DNA of 13,947 bases from Chlorobiota bacterium (GCA_008363265.1 RHKR01000110.1:1-13947), one strand, 5' to 3'; shown: positions 7,098 to 13,947, numbered from the stretch's first letter. Program-made: numbers and translations. The notes: a model not told the origin generated them from the sequence alone.

Positions 7098-7949
7098 TCA
7101 GAGGGCTTCACAAATGTAACCCTCTCTTTCAGCGAGGATAACCAGGCAGGAGATGAGTTCCATGTTCGAGTCAATGATGTGGGTTTCAACATTTCGATGT
7201 GAATGATCCCTCGCTTCTTGCATTCCGGCCGCAATTCCGATGCATTTATCGGTCACTGGATTTTTCCCGGGGAAACCATACTTTTCCAGTATGGCGATCA
7301 CATCGTTACTGAGCACTTCCCGGGGATGCAGTATGCCTGAGCCGATCGTCCCAAGGTCGTTACTCAACACATCCGATACTACCAATTCCACAATTCTTCC
7401 CGCGCGGATGTGACGGAGAAGTTTTCCCCCTTTAACTTCTGAGAAGAAACTCCTGATCATGTTCAGTTCTTCAATCTCTATACCGTTCTTCATCAGGACC
7501 GTATTCAGTTCCCTCTTCTCATGCAGGGTAATTCCCCGGGCAGGAGCGGCCACCATCGCGGAGGTTCCACCCGACATCAGGTAAAGGAGAGTTGAGGCTT
7601 CATCCCCGCCTTCGACGAAACCGATCAGCTCACTTGCCGCCTGTAGACTTCTTTCATCCGGAACCGGATGTGATGACCTGATCACCTTGATATTTCCGGA
7701 AAGATCAGATTCCGGTGAGTTGGTGATCACCAGCCCCCTTACAATCCTCTCCCCAAGAACTGATAAAGCTCCACGGGCCATATTGATGCCGCACTTCCCA
7801 GTCGCGACCAGGTCTACACCCACCCCCTGCTCCTCAAAAAGGCGATTTGGACGGAGAAATCCTGATACAATGGCCTCAGGATCGTGAACATCAAGTGACA
7901 TTTTGAATATCCTCGCGAGTTTTTCGCGATGTTCCCCGGTTTCAGCCAT
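7098..7949 (-). CDS. Glycerate 2-kinase, N-terminal domain (frameshifted first half)
   Basis: A 283-residue ORF covering the N-terminal domain of the MOFRL-type glycerate kinase, which phosphorylates D-glycerate to 2-phosphoglycerate with ATP in the cytoplasm. Motifs in order are VATGKCGINMA (48-58, with the conserved lysine K52), SSHPVPDE (92-99), LMSGGTSAM (124-132), the GITLHEKRELN segment (139-149), SFFSEVKGGKL (167-177) and the VSDVLSNDLGTIGSG loop (191-205). The reading stops at YICEAL just where the MOFRL domain should begin; the -1 frame then gives LTGGVEEAVSRF. Combined span 6685-7949 is 1265 nt, two more than a multiple of three, as expected for loss of one base. ATG at 7949 overlaps the upstream response-regulator stop by 8 nt. 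If real, the break separates the conserved lysine from the conserved arginine and should inactivate the enzyme unless the halves associate. Confidence 0.88.
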   Translation of the reverse strand: MAETGEHREKLARIFKMSLDVHDPEAIVSGFLRPNRLFEEQGVGVDLVATGKCGINMARGALSVLGERIVRGLVITNSPESDLSGNIKVIRSSHPVPDERSLQAASELIGFVEGGDEASTLLYLMSGGTSAMVAAPARGITLHEKRELNTVLMKNGIEIEELNMIRSFFSEVKGGKLLRHIRAGRIVELVVSDVLSNDLGTIGSGILHPREVLSNDVIAILEKYGFPGKNPVTDKCIGIAAGMQEARDHSHRNVETHIIDSNMELISCLVILAEREGYICEAL

Positions 7950-9045
7950 GATATTTCAGCATCTTGAGGTGTATCTCTCTAAGATCACCGGCCGCGGTGG
8001 CGGTCAGACCTGCTATACTCTCCAGCAGCACCGCATGAGCATGACGGTCGAATCCGGGCCTGTGGAGCGTTGAATGGAATCGCTCCAATAGTGGAATTAT
8101 CTGTTTGAGTCCGAGATATGCGAATACCGGTTTTAATTTATGGCAAACCTCCCGGCACTTTTTTATGTCACCGACAGAAAGTGTGTATCGAATGTCGGCC
8201 AGGAGTCTGGCATGCGACTGAAGGAAACTGAGTATGATGTCGGACGCGAATTTAAGATCACCCCTGGAAACATCTTTCAGATATGACAGATCGATCGACG
8301 CGCTTACAATGAAAAGATCCGCCGGTTTTTCAGCAAGCCGCGGCATTTTTGAGTCAGATATATAAGGCTCGATCGCCGCGAGCAGCTCGTTGATCTTAAT
8401 AGGTTTGGAAAGATAACCGTTCATACCTGAGGAGTATATCTTCTGATTTATTTCCGAAAAAGATGCCGCTGTGAGCGCGAGGATCGGGACATTGCACGCC
8501 GGCTCAGGGAAGTTGGTTCTGATCCCGACCGTGGCCTCAAAGCCGTCCATTACGGGCATCGAAAGATCCATAAGGATCAAGGAGTAATTCTTTTCACGGG
8601 CTTTTGCGATCGCCTCTTCTCCATTTTCCGCGAGATCATAATCGATGCCAAGTTTTCTAAGCATCCCCCCTACAATTATCCTGGAGTGGTCATGGTCATC
8701 AACTATGAGAACTGATCTCACAGGAATTTCTTCGCTGACCGGTGCAGATCCGCTGACTGATGAGTTGTCTGATTCACTCACCACGATTAACGGAGGGGAA
8801 TCAACTATTACAACACCTTTGTATTCACCTTTACCCACCGGATGGCAAATAAACTCAAATTCGAGATCATGCAGCTTTTCAATGAACCGCTGGTTTCCCG
8901 GGCCCAATTCCCTTTTTAACCAAACAGGGAACAACTCCTGAGTCAGCGCAACCAGATCTGAAGGAAGTGGAAGTTCATCATCATAACGGAAACTGTCTTC
9001 GGATTGATTGTAGGAAAATCTGGCTACTGAATAGTTGTTTGGCAT
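7942..9045 (-). CDS. Response regulator, REC-Hpt with degenerate PAS-like N-terminus
   Basis: A 367-residue phosphorelay protein. The receiver domain (about 110-228) has the acidic pair D116/D117, phosphoacceptor D160 in LILMDLSMPVMDG, T192 and K214 in YLSKP. The C-terminal histidine phosphotransfer domain (about 255-360) carries H302 in CHKLKP, the bacteroidete-style form of the HxLK motif. Residues 1-85 are not recognised with certainty; LEFEFICHPVGKGEYKGVVIVD has the look of the end of a PAS domain, suggesting descent from a hybrid sensor kinase that lost its kinase core. There is no DNA-binding domain, so it probably passes phosphate between a distant kinase and another regulator. No kinase gene is in the window. 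The gene follows a terminator and overlaps glycerate kinase by 8 nt, so the two should be co-transcribed. No Shine-Dalgarno is seen before the ATG at 9045. Confidence 0.93.
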   Translation of the reverse strand: MPNNYSVARFSYNQSEDSFRYDDELPLPSDLVALTQELFPVWLKRELGPGNQRFIEKLHDLEFEFICHPVGKGEYKGVVIVDSPPLIVVSESDNSSVSGSAPVSEEIPVRSVLIVDDHDHSRIIVGGMLRKLGIDYDLAENGEEAIAKAREKNYSLILMDLSMPVMDGFEATVGIRTNFPEPACNVPILALTAASFSEINQKIYSSGMNGYLSKPIKINELLAAIEPYISDSKMPRLAEKPADLFIVSASIDLSYLKDVSRGDLKFASDIILSFLQSHARLLADIRYTLSVGDIKKCREVCHKLKPVFAYLGLKQIIPLLERFHSTLHRPGFDRHAHAVLLESIAGLTATAAGDLREIHLKMLKYHG

Positions 9046-9094
9046 TTTTAAGAATCAGTCGTACGGGGATTCATGGTTTTTTGGGGGTAAATAT

Positions 9095-9124
9095 AAAAAA
9101 AAGGCTGCTAAAAAGCAGCCTTTT
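9095..9124 (-). terminator. Rho-independent terminator after the TonB receptor gene
   Basis: On the minus strand a 10-bp stem, AAAAGGCTGC with GCAGCCTTTT (9124-9115 and 9108-9099), closes a TTTTTA loop and is followed by further T residues to 9095. It lies 145 nt beyond the receptor stop and before the response-regulator start, so it separates the two transcripts. The plus-strand reading has only TTTTG after the stem and is weaker. Confidence 0.88.
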
Positions 9125-9168
9125 GGGGGGAGTAATGTAATCATTAAACACTAAGCAGGGAATCATGT

Positions 9169-9234
9169 TTAATGACAGTTCAAACATAACCCCTTGGTGA
9201 CCGGGAGATGCCATTCTTTCGATGAACAGGCCAT
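9169..9234 (-). CDS. Possible 21-codon ORF ending in a CxxCH motif
   Basis: A tiny ORF between receptor and terminator: ATG at 9234, TAA at 9171-9169. The peptide begins MACSSKEWH and ends LPVTKGLCLNCH, so C17-x-x-C20-H21 forms a complete heme-attachment or metal-binding type motif in its last five residues, with a further His at 9 and Cys at 3. The HxPVxxGxCxxCH spacing resembles one unit of doubled-CxxCH cytochrome proteins. There is no signal peptide and only a weak GAG before the ATG. It may be a chance ORF, a decayed cytochrome end, or a small metal-binding peptide of the receptor locus. Low confidence. Confidence 0.2.
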   Translation of the reverse strand: MACSSKEWHLPVTKGLCLNCH

Positions 9235-9269
9235 TTCACTCGACAAACTGGCATTTTTGCTCGACAAAA

Positions 9270-11489
9270 CTAATGAAAGTAAATTCTGAGAGTGGTTCTG
9301 AAGTTACGACCGGCTTCAGGCATGATCGATTTTACCCTCGAAAGATGGTTTCTGTACTCGATATCAAACAGATTATCCACCCCTGCCGATAACAATCCTG
9401 TAAATCTTCCCAACGTGAATGGCTGATAAATTCCGGAGTTGACTATTGTGTACCCGGCGGTCGGTGATTCAAAACTGTCTGTCCTCTCCTGCGCCATCGC
9501 TGTCTCTGTCGATAACTCGATCGTAGCGCCCGATCCGAACCTGTAGTTCGCACCAAATACCAGCTTAAGCGGGGGTATCTGGGGAAGTGCGCCGCCAGCT
9601 GCGAAACTTCCGGAAGTGTAACTTATTCTTGATGAGAGTGTGAAACCTGAAAATGGCTCCACTTCTGTTTCAAACTCAAACCCGGTCAGATTTGCGTCTT
9701 CACCCGAAGTGGCATAGATGGGAAGAAACGTCTGGTAATTGGTTCTACCGGTGTTTCTCGGAAGAATGAAACCATCCAGGCTGTAATAGTATGCGTTCAG
9801 GAGAGCATATAACCCCTTGGAACGCCAGTAAATGAACAGCTCGTAGCCGAGACCCGATTCAGACTCCAGGTCAGGGTTTCCCGTCTCGTATGAATAGGCC
9901 GCGAGGTGGGGCCCCTCAGAAAAGAGTTCTTCGATCGTCGGCACCCTCGATGACCTGCTGAGATTCGTTCCCGCGAATAGTGACTCGGAGAGACCGTATA
10001 TCATCGATGCGGAAAACGACCATGTAATAAAATCACGTTCCCTGATTATACCGATATCGGCTTTCTTTGTGGTCCTGGGTGTGATAACATCCCCGTTCAC
10101 CCTGCCGCTGAACTCGAAGCTTAACCCGTTATAGTTGAAAGGCTGCCAGAAATAGAGGGCAAGATTCTTTGATGTGGAATAGGGAGTAAAAACGAACCCA
10201 CCCACCTCGAAGTCCCTTAGTTGCCCGGAAAGCCCGATCACCCCGTCTTCATTGAATCCAAATATGTGGTGCTCCAGGTTCAGGTACGCATAGTGATCCA
10301 CGATCCTGAACTCGGCACCGATAAGATCGTTCCGTTCATACTCCTTGTGCCTGTAGAATGATCTGCTGTAGTGGAGAGTTAAATTATGCAATAGCCCGCT
10401 ATCGAAATTCAGAGAACCTTTGGCGGAGTAGACATTTCTGAAAACCGATATTCTTACACCATTGGGGTGTGACCCAACAAATCCTCCCGGAATACCGTAT
10501 TCCATATCGATGCTCCGGTAAGAATATCCCATAAACCCCGGTTCAGTTACCCATGAGCCTCCAACAGAGAACCCCGTGATTGAAGAGAATGAATTTTTCA
10601 GAGTGCCGCCGGGGGTTCGCAGGTTGGTCGATGACCGGCTAGTGAATCCGGCCTGAACCACCAGTGGACCTGTACCTAATTCAGTTCGACCGCCATATAA
10701 AAAGCCATTGTTCGCACTCTCATAGTATGATCCCGCTCCTGCAGATATCCCGCTGAAATTCTCGACCGGTATGTCGTGCCGCACCACATTTACCACTCCA
10801 CCGAGAGTGACAGGTGAAAAGAGCAAAACCCTCGGACCACGGATAATATCCGCCCTCGTGATCGAAAAAGGCTCAATAGTAAGGGCATGGTCGGGTGAAG
10901 TGCTGCTAAGGTCCGCCGTTTTGGCACCGTCCTCTGTAAATAGTATCCGGTCTCCTCCCAATCCGCGAATAACAGGACGGGCGGGTGCCGGACCCATGGA
11001 ACGTATCGCGAGACCTGTCTCATTCTTTAATGTAGCTGCCAGGGTCAGACCAAGGTTCTTCTGCAGGTCAACCCCTTCCACAACACCTGCCAGATTGCTT
11101 ATCTCCTCAAACTTTGAGTGAAAATGGTTACCGGTGATGAGCACCGCCTCAAGATTTAGGTCTTTGGGGATAAAATAGATCACCAGATCCATCGGAGCGT
11201 TCTTTTGCGGAATATGCGTGAACGAGTAGGGATAATAACCGATGTGTGTCAGATTAACGGTTACCCTCTCATTCACCGGGAGCATCAGAGAGAATTCTCC
11301 TCTCTCATCTGTGATAACTCCGGCACTGCCCCCTGAAACACTGACGGTGGCAGCTGAAACAACCTCACGGGTGTAAGAATCATATACCTTGCCGTGTACC
11401 AGCACCGTCTCATTTTTCTGCGAAAACAAGCTTGCCGCGTTGGCAACAACCATGAAGAAGAGGAGCGATTTTAAATATTGTAATTGCAT
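9270..11489 (-). CDS. ZnuD-like TonB-dependent outer-membrane receptor
   Basis: A 739-residue receptor. After a signal peptide (about 1-23) comes a carboxypeptidase-regulatory-like beta domain (about 28-100), typical of Bacteroidota-type receptors, then the plug (about 112-235) with RPVIRGLGGDR (171-181), SPDHA (199-203), RGP (217-219) and GGVVNVV (230-236), and a beta-barrel ending in the aromatic-rich LRIYFH. The plug motifs are those of the ZnuD group, known for zinc (and in some cases heme) uptake; HxH at 122-124 and a HH pair in the barrel fit a metal ligand. TonB supplies energy from the inner membrane. Upstream lie a lipoprotein and a His-rich small protein, probably in the same operon. 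The ATG has CCTCCT rather than AGGAGG just upstream, within an inverted repeat. Receptor class is firm; zinc specificity is inferred. Confidence 0.93.
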   Translation of the reverse strand: MQLQYLKSLLFFMVVANAASLFSQKNETVLVHGKVYDSYTREVVSAATVSVSGGSAGVITDERGEFSLMLPVNERVTVNLTHIGYYPYSFTHIPQKNAPMDLVIYFIPKDLNLEAVLITGNHFHSKFEEISNLAGVVEGVDLQKNLGLTLAATLKNETGLAIRSMGPAPARPVIRGLGGDRILFTEDGAKTADLSSTSPDHALTIEPFSITRADIIRGPRVLLFSPVTLGGVVNVVRHDIPVENFSGISAGAGSYYESANNGFLYGGRTELGTGPLVVQAGFTSRSSTNLRTPGGTLKNSFSSITGFSVGGSWVTEPGFMGYSYRSIDMEYGIPGGFVGSHPNGVRISVFRNVYSAKGSLNFDSGLLHNLTLHYSRSFYRHKEYERNDLIGAEFRIVDHYAYLNLEHHIFGFNEDGVIGLSGQLRDFEVGGFVFTPYSTSKNLALYFWQPFNYNGLSFEFSGRVNGDVITPRTTKKADIGIIRERDFITWSFSASMIYGLSESLFAGTNLSRSSRVPTIEELFSEGPHLAAYSYETGNPDLESESGLGYELFIYWRSKGLYALLNAYYYSLDGFILPRNTGRTNYQTFLPIYATSGEDANLTGFEFETEVEPFSGFTLSSRISYTSGSFAAGGALPQIPPLKLVFGANYRFGSGATIELSTETAMAQERTDSFESPTAGYTIVNSGIYQPFTLGRFTGLLSAGVDNLFDIEYRNHLSRVKSIMPEAGRNFRTTLRIYFH

Positions 11490-11495
11490 ATAACC

Positions 11496-11556
11496 AGGAG
11501 GAAATTTACCGGATATTTACTAAAGTAAAACTTTAATTAACTCCGGTAAATCTCCT
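11496..11556. promoter_or_regulatory. Inverted repeat between lipoprotein gene and TonB receptor start
   Basis: Arms 11496-11513 and 11542-11556 pair over 10 bp (TTACCGGA core) and, after a 3-nt bulge, 5 more bp (AGGAG with CTCCT); the spacer is 28 nt. On the minus-strand RNA the stem begins with AAGGAG and ends with CTCCT only 6 nt before the receptor ATG, so it occupies the ribosome-binding region. It may control translation or RNA processing, or be a protein-binding site. It lacks a T-run and is not a standard terminator. Confidence 0.6.
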
Positions 11557-11581
11557 TTATAAACTAATTATTAAGTATTGT

Positions 11582-12028
11582 TTATTGAACAAGCACTTTA
11601 AGATTTCCTGAACGGAAATCATTGTGCCCTTCGTGAGTTATGAAAAACTCGACTGTGGTCATTCCGGCCTTCTTTCCACGAAAGTGGATCTCATATTCCT
11701 CACCATCATGGCGCCATATTTCGACCATGCTTGTGTCACCGATGCTCCAGCTCAGCTTCTTCTCTGCTTCGGCAGGAGGATTGATAACATTACGGCTGGG
11801 ATCGAAGAACTTCACATCCATGTGGTCTGTGGAATTATTAAGGGGTACTTTAATCGTGTCAGTGGATTCACCTCTGAAGATCGAAGCCACAGGTATGCCA
11901 CTTGTCGAAAGGTAAACACCTTCAGCCTTGAAGTGATCTTCCTGGGGGGCAACAACATTATCTTCTTTTTTACATCCTGCCATTAATACGGCAAAAAGCA
12001 GAATGACTGCAATTAATCCTTTTTTCAT
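11582..12028 (-). CDS. Small lipoprotein of the metal-receptor locus
   Basis: A 148-residue protein with a lipoprotein signal: basic start, hydrophobic core (about 4-16) and lipobox LMAGC with the lipidated cysteine at 19. The mature part (about 30-148) is predicted beta-rich and contains conserved-looking His/acidic patches: STDHMDVKFFD (66-76), WRHDGEEYEIHF (105-116) and THEGHNDF (131-138), followed by a final strand NLKVLV. It sits 92 nt upstream of the ZnuD-like receptor in the same direction, so a periplasmic or outer-membrane-anchored role in binding metal for the receptor is plausible. I do not recognise a named family. The ATG at 12028 is the only start that gives the lipoprotein signal. 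Location is well supported, function is inference. Confidence 0.82.
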   Translation of the reverse strand: MKKGLIAVILLFAVLMAGCKKEDNVVAPQEDHFKAEGVYLSTSGIPVASIFRGESTDTIKVPLNNSTDHMDVKFFDPSRNVINPPAEAEKKLSWSIGDTSMVEIWRHDGEEYEIHFRGKKAGMTTVEFFITHEGHNDFRSGNLKVLVQ

Positions 12029-12195
12029 CTGAATAACTCACTTTTGTTTTGTTTGATCAAATATCATAAATCAATGCATCACCGGGAACCGGCATACGAT
12101 ATTAACGATTCCTGAAGATACAGCACACTGAAGCACACGGGACAGTAACCCGGAGGTGTATCAGTTGATTTTTGTCGTTTATTGAATGTTGTTGA
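12029..12195. other. Intergenic region between His-rich protein and lipoprotein genes
   Basis: A 167-bp gap without a supported gene. It contains a 10-bp palindrome TTTGATCAAA (12052-12061), about 25 nt before the lipoprotein ATG, which might be an operator half-site pair, and two short GC stems (CGGG/CCCG and CCGG/CCGG). No strong terminator is seen, so the upstream transcript may continue into the lipoprotein and receptor genes. Confidence 0.3.
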
Positions 12196-12543
12196 TCAAA
12201 CTGCGGGTGGTCCGCGAAGAGGCTGTGCCCGGAGAAGGGTATATTGGGTGTACCCAAGGGTCTCGAAAGTTCGTACGTGCACGCTTTCAATACGGTGGTC
12301 ATGCATGAAACTTTTGAATTCCAGTGAATGACTGCCGGCAAAGGCGACAACGTAACAGAGGGAGTATACCGTGGAAGAATGGTGGGTTGATCCATCCGCC
12401 GGCGGGTTTTGAAACTCCGCTTTTGCCAGAGGATCATAATCATGCCCGTGAATGTGCATGGCACTCCCCACCAATACCGCTATATAAAGAAGCGTCACAA
12501 AGATATGCACGCGTCTTTTGGCGAGTGGGGAGCTTAAGTTCAT
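12196..12543 (-). CDS. Small His-rich membrane or exported protein
   Basis: A 115-residue protein with one hydrophobic N-terminal segment (about 13-28) that may be a signal anchor or signal peptide, followed by a histidine-rich region: H30, H32 and H34 in MHIHGHD, H54-H55, H72, and H81 and H83 in MHDH. It ends with RGPPAV, an ending seen in small metal-associated proteins located beside cation-efflux or metal-receptor genes in Bacteroidota and relatives (from general knowledge, not searched). It lies 8 nt after the rhodanese stop, with AGAGGA 11 nt before its ATG, and 167 nt before the lipoprotein gene. A periplasmic metal-binding or sensing role fits the histidines and neighbours but is not shown. 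Codon-level evidence for a real gene is moderate; overlapping alternative frames here look like shadows. Confidence 0.7.
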   Translation of the reverse strand: MNLSSPLAKRRVHIFVTLLYIAVLVGSAMHIHGHDYDPLAKAEFQNPPADGSTHHSSTVYSLCYVVAFAGSHSLEFKSFMHDHRIESVHVRTFETLGYTQYTLLRAQPLRGPPAV

Positions 12544-12551
12544 TTTACTTG

Positions 12552-12872
12552 TTATCCTCTTTCAACAGGATACATCCAACCGATGATCCCGGAATCGAGA
12601 TTGTAAATATTCTTGAAACCCTGCTGAGCCATATACAGTCCCGCATGGAAGCTCCTGCTGCCACTACGGCAATAGATATAGTAGTTCTTGGAATGATCCA
12701 GTTTTTCGATCTCACTTTGGAAATCAGGCGAGTAAATATCGATATTGAGGGCGCCGGTTATCCGTTTTTCTTCATATTCCTCCGGCGTCCTTACATCCAA
12801 CAGGACAGCGTCAGAATCGTTCTGAATGCCGGCTAAAAACTCTGAAGGGGAGAGATTTTTCACTCCGATCAT
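12552..12872 (-). CDS. Single-domain rhodanese-like sulfurtransferase
   Basis: A 106-residue single rhodanese domain like GlpE or PspE. Visible are the entry motif VLLDVRTPEEYEEKRITGALNI (23-44, with D26 and the CH2A-type segment), the strand YYIYCRSGSRS (64-74) with catalytic C68 in a six-residue CRSGSR loop, and the C-terminal LDSGIIGW segment. Such proteins carry a persulfide and transfer sulfur to thiols or other acceptors, usually in the cytoplasm; no signal peptide is present. The ATG at 12872 has GAGAG upstream. It is first in a minus-strand series with the His-rich protein, lipoprotein and receptor; the 8-nt gap to the next gene implies co-transcription. Whether sulfur handling is linked to the metal locus is unknown. 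Confidence 0.93.
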   Translation of the reverse strand: MIGVKNLSPSEFLAGIQNDSDAVLLDVRTPEEYEEKRITGALNIDIYSPDFQSEIEKLDHSKNYYIYCRSGSRSFHAGLYMAQQGFKNIYNLDSGIIGWMYPVERG

Positions 12873-12925
12873 TAATTTGACTCTCTTTTTTGCTTATTGT
12901 TATGATATATCAAAAATATAACCGA

Positions 12926-13947
12926 TCAAAGTGGTTGATAGTTCCGTTCTGCAATTGCAATAAGATCATTCGTTAGATTCTGAAATTTCCTGTAGGATTC
13001 AAAGATCTTCCTGCTCATCGGATCTGCCGCTATGATCTCATTAAGGACTTCCACGGATTTCTCCCGGAGTTTATCTATAACAATTTCAGGAAATTTCATT
13101 AGTTTAACACTTTTGTCTTTCCTGATCACCTCGAGATATTCCGAATTTCTTGTGAACATTTCGGCAGTTATCATTGCATCCGACCATGCCATTGCCCCCA
13201 GTACGATCTCACGGAGATCTTCAGGAAGTGCCTCAAAGGCCTTTTTATTCACTATAAACTCAGTGGAACTCCCTGGTTCCTGCCATCCGGGATAGTAGTA
13301 GTATGGAGCTATCCTGTGAAAACCCATCTTGTAGTCATGAAAGGGCCCTACCCACTCGAGAGCATCAAGAACTCCCCGTTCGAGGTTCGTGTAAAGCTCT
13401 CCACCGGGGAACAGGAGGGCATTGCCTCCCAGTTTCGCGACAACTTTCCCGCCAAATCCAGGAATACGCATCTTCAGACCATTGAAGTCATCAACGCTCC
13501 TGATCTCCTTCCTGAACCAGCCACCCATCTGTCCTGCTGTGTTGCCTCCGGGAAAACCGAGCAGCCCGTGGCGGGCATAAAGTTCATTCCAGAGTTCCTG
13601 TCCCCCGCCATACCTGAACCATGCCGCGGTCTGTTCAGCGTTCATTCCGAATGGTATACCCGAGAAAAAGATAGCTGAAGGCTCCTTCCCCGCCCAGTAA
13701 TAACTGGCACTGTGAACCATCTCAACGTTCCCCTGCTTGACGGCATCAAAACTTTCCATGGCGGGTACGAGTTCACCCCCGCCGTAAACCTTTATATCAA
13801 GTCTGCCACCAGACATCATAGAGACTTTTTTGGAGAAGTTTATCATCTGCTCTCCGAACACCGGGAAATTGGGGGGCCAGGCGGTTACCATTTTCCACTT
13901 GTACTTTTTGCCGGAATATGCTCCCGCTTTACCGTCTTTACGCATGC
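12926..13947 (-). CDS. TRAP transporter solute-binding protein, TakP-like (N-terminus beyond window)
   Basis: An ORF running into the window end; the mature domain starts at about YKWKMVTAWPPNFP, and a signal peptide or lipobox is expected just outside, so the ATG at 13945 is probably internal. It is a DctP/TakP-family periplasmic binding protein for tripartite ATP-independent transporters, which use the sodium gradient for uptake. The carboxylate-binding arginine is in GLKMRIPG (R160 counted from that ATG), and the segment EWVGPFHDYKMGFH (197-210) with YYYYPGWQEPG (216-225) is typical of the TakP branch that binds 2-oxo acids such as pyruvate. The membrane subunits are not in the window. It ends 53 nt before the rhodanese start; there is no terminator between, so partial read-through into the metal locus is possible. 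Family is firm; the ligand is inferred. Confidence 0.93.
   Translation of the reverse strand, partial: MRKDGKAGAYSGKKYKWKMVTAWPPNFPVFGEQMINFSKKVSMMSGGRLDIKVYGGGELVPAMESFDAVKQGNVEMVHSASYYWAGKEPSAIFFSGIPFGMNAEQTAAWFRYGGGQELWNELYARHGLLGFPGGNTAGQMGGWFRKEIRSVDDFNGLKMRIPGFGGKVVAKLGGNALLFPGGELYTNLERGVLDALEWVGPFHDYKMGFHRIAPYYYYPGWQEPGSSTEFIVNKKAFEALPEDLREIVLGAMAWSDAMITAEMFTRNSEYLEVIRKDKSVKLMKFPEIVIDKLREKSVEVLNEIIAADPMSRKIFESYRKFQNLTNDLIAIAERNYQPL

Noticed and set aside
7098..7112. Programmed -1 ribosomal frameshifting in glycerate kinase.
   Set aside because: No X XXY YYZ slippery heptamer in the zero frame and no obvious stimulatory hairpin immediately downstream.
7037..7234. 65-codon ORF bridging the glycerate kinase break.
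   Set aside because: Its peptide shows no family motif. It is a third-frame shadow; the kinase halves are explained by the other two frames.
10771..11121. 116-codon plus-strand ORF opposite the receptor plug, rich in Arg, Pro and Ser.
   Set aside because: Composition is that of an antisense shadow of the conserved plug region; no motif or ribosome site.
12129..12195. Frame continuing after the stop of the 115-residue protein encodes a CPVC motif, as if the gene were interrupted by its TGA.
   Set aside because: The RGPPAV ending looks like a natural terminus, the continuation has no other family resemblance, and a single four-residue motif is easily found by chance.
12102..12464. 120-codon minus-strand ORF overlapping the His-rich protein gene in another frame.
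   Set aside because: No signal peptide or recognisable motif, and it starts inside the better-supported gene that has a ribosome site and close spacing to rhodanese.

Overview
Composition (mid-40s % GC), gene content and promoter style suggest a Gram-negative member of the Bacteroidota/Ignavibacteriota/Chlorobi assemblage. The pointers are a TonB-dependent receptor with an N-terminal carboxypeptidase-regulatory-like domain, weak or absent Shine-Dalgarno sites before several genes, a candidate TTTG/TAnnTTTG-type promoter, and a bacteroidete-style alpha-amylase fragment. The lineage is inferred; no rRNA or tRNA gene lies in the window.

Layout. Almost everything is on the minus strand, so transcription runs from high to low coordinates. 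(1) 1-4832: a minus-strand run made of an alpha-amylase C-terminal fragment, gatB (tRNA amidotransferase), lepB (signal peptidase I) and a pair of M16 peptidases, the first with an intact HxxEH zinc site and the second without it and cut by the window edge. (2) 4833-5137: a 305-bp AT-rich gap with a striking nested inverted-repeat element (4874-4965) and a candidate promoter for the next gene. (3) 5138-6634: the only convincing plus-strand gene, an archaeal-type ATPase with a DUF234-like C-terminus, followed by a strong terminator. (4) 6685-9045: a glycerate 2-kinase of the MOFRL type broken by a -1 frameshift exactly between its two domains, and a REC-Hpt response regulator that overlaps it upstream. 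(5) 9046-12872: a probable metal-uptake locus with, in transcription order, a rhodanese, a small His-rich membrane protein, a lipoprotein and a ZnuD-like TonB receptor. An inverted repeat sits just upstream of the receptor and a terminator follows it. A possible 21-codon ORF ending in CxxCH lies between receptor and terminator. (6) 12926-13947: a TRAP-transporter solute-binding protein of the TakP (2-oxo acid) type, cut at its N-terminus by the window edge.

How the parts fit. Region 1 combines housekeeping functions: tRNA charging, protein export and proteolysis. Region 5 is the most system-like part: an outer-membrane receptor with two small exported partners rich in histidine, consistent with zinc or another transition metal. 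The items most worth a second look are the three-way-junction-like element at 4874-4965, the domain-boundary split of glycerate kinase, the inverted repeat before the receptor, and the orphan amylase C-terminal domain. I see no CRISPR array, phage, transposase or clear defence system.
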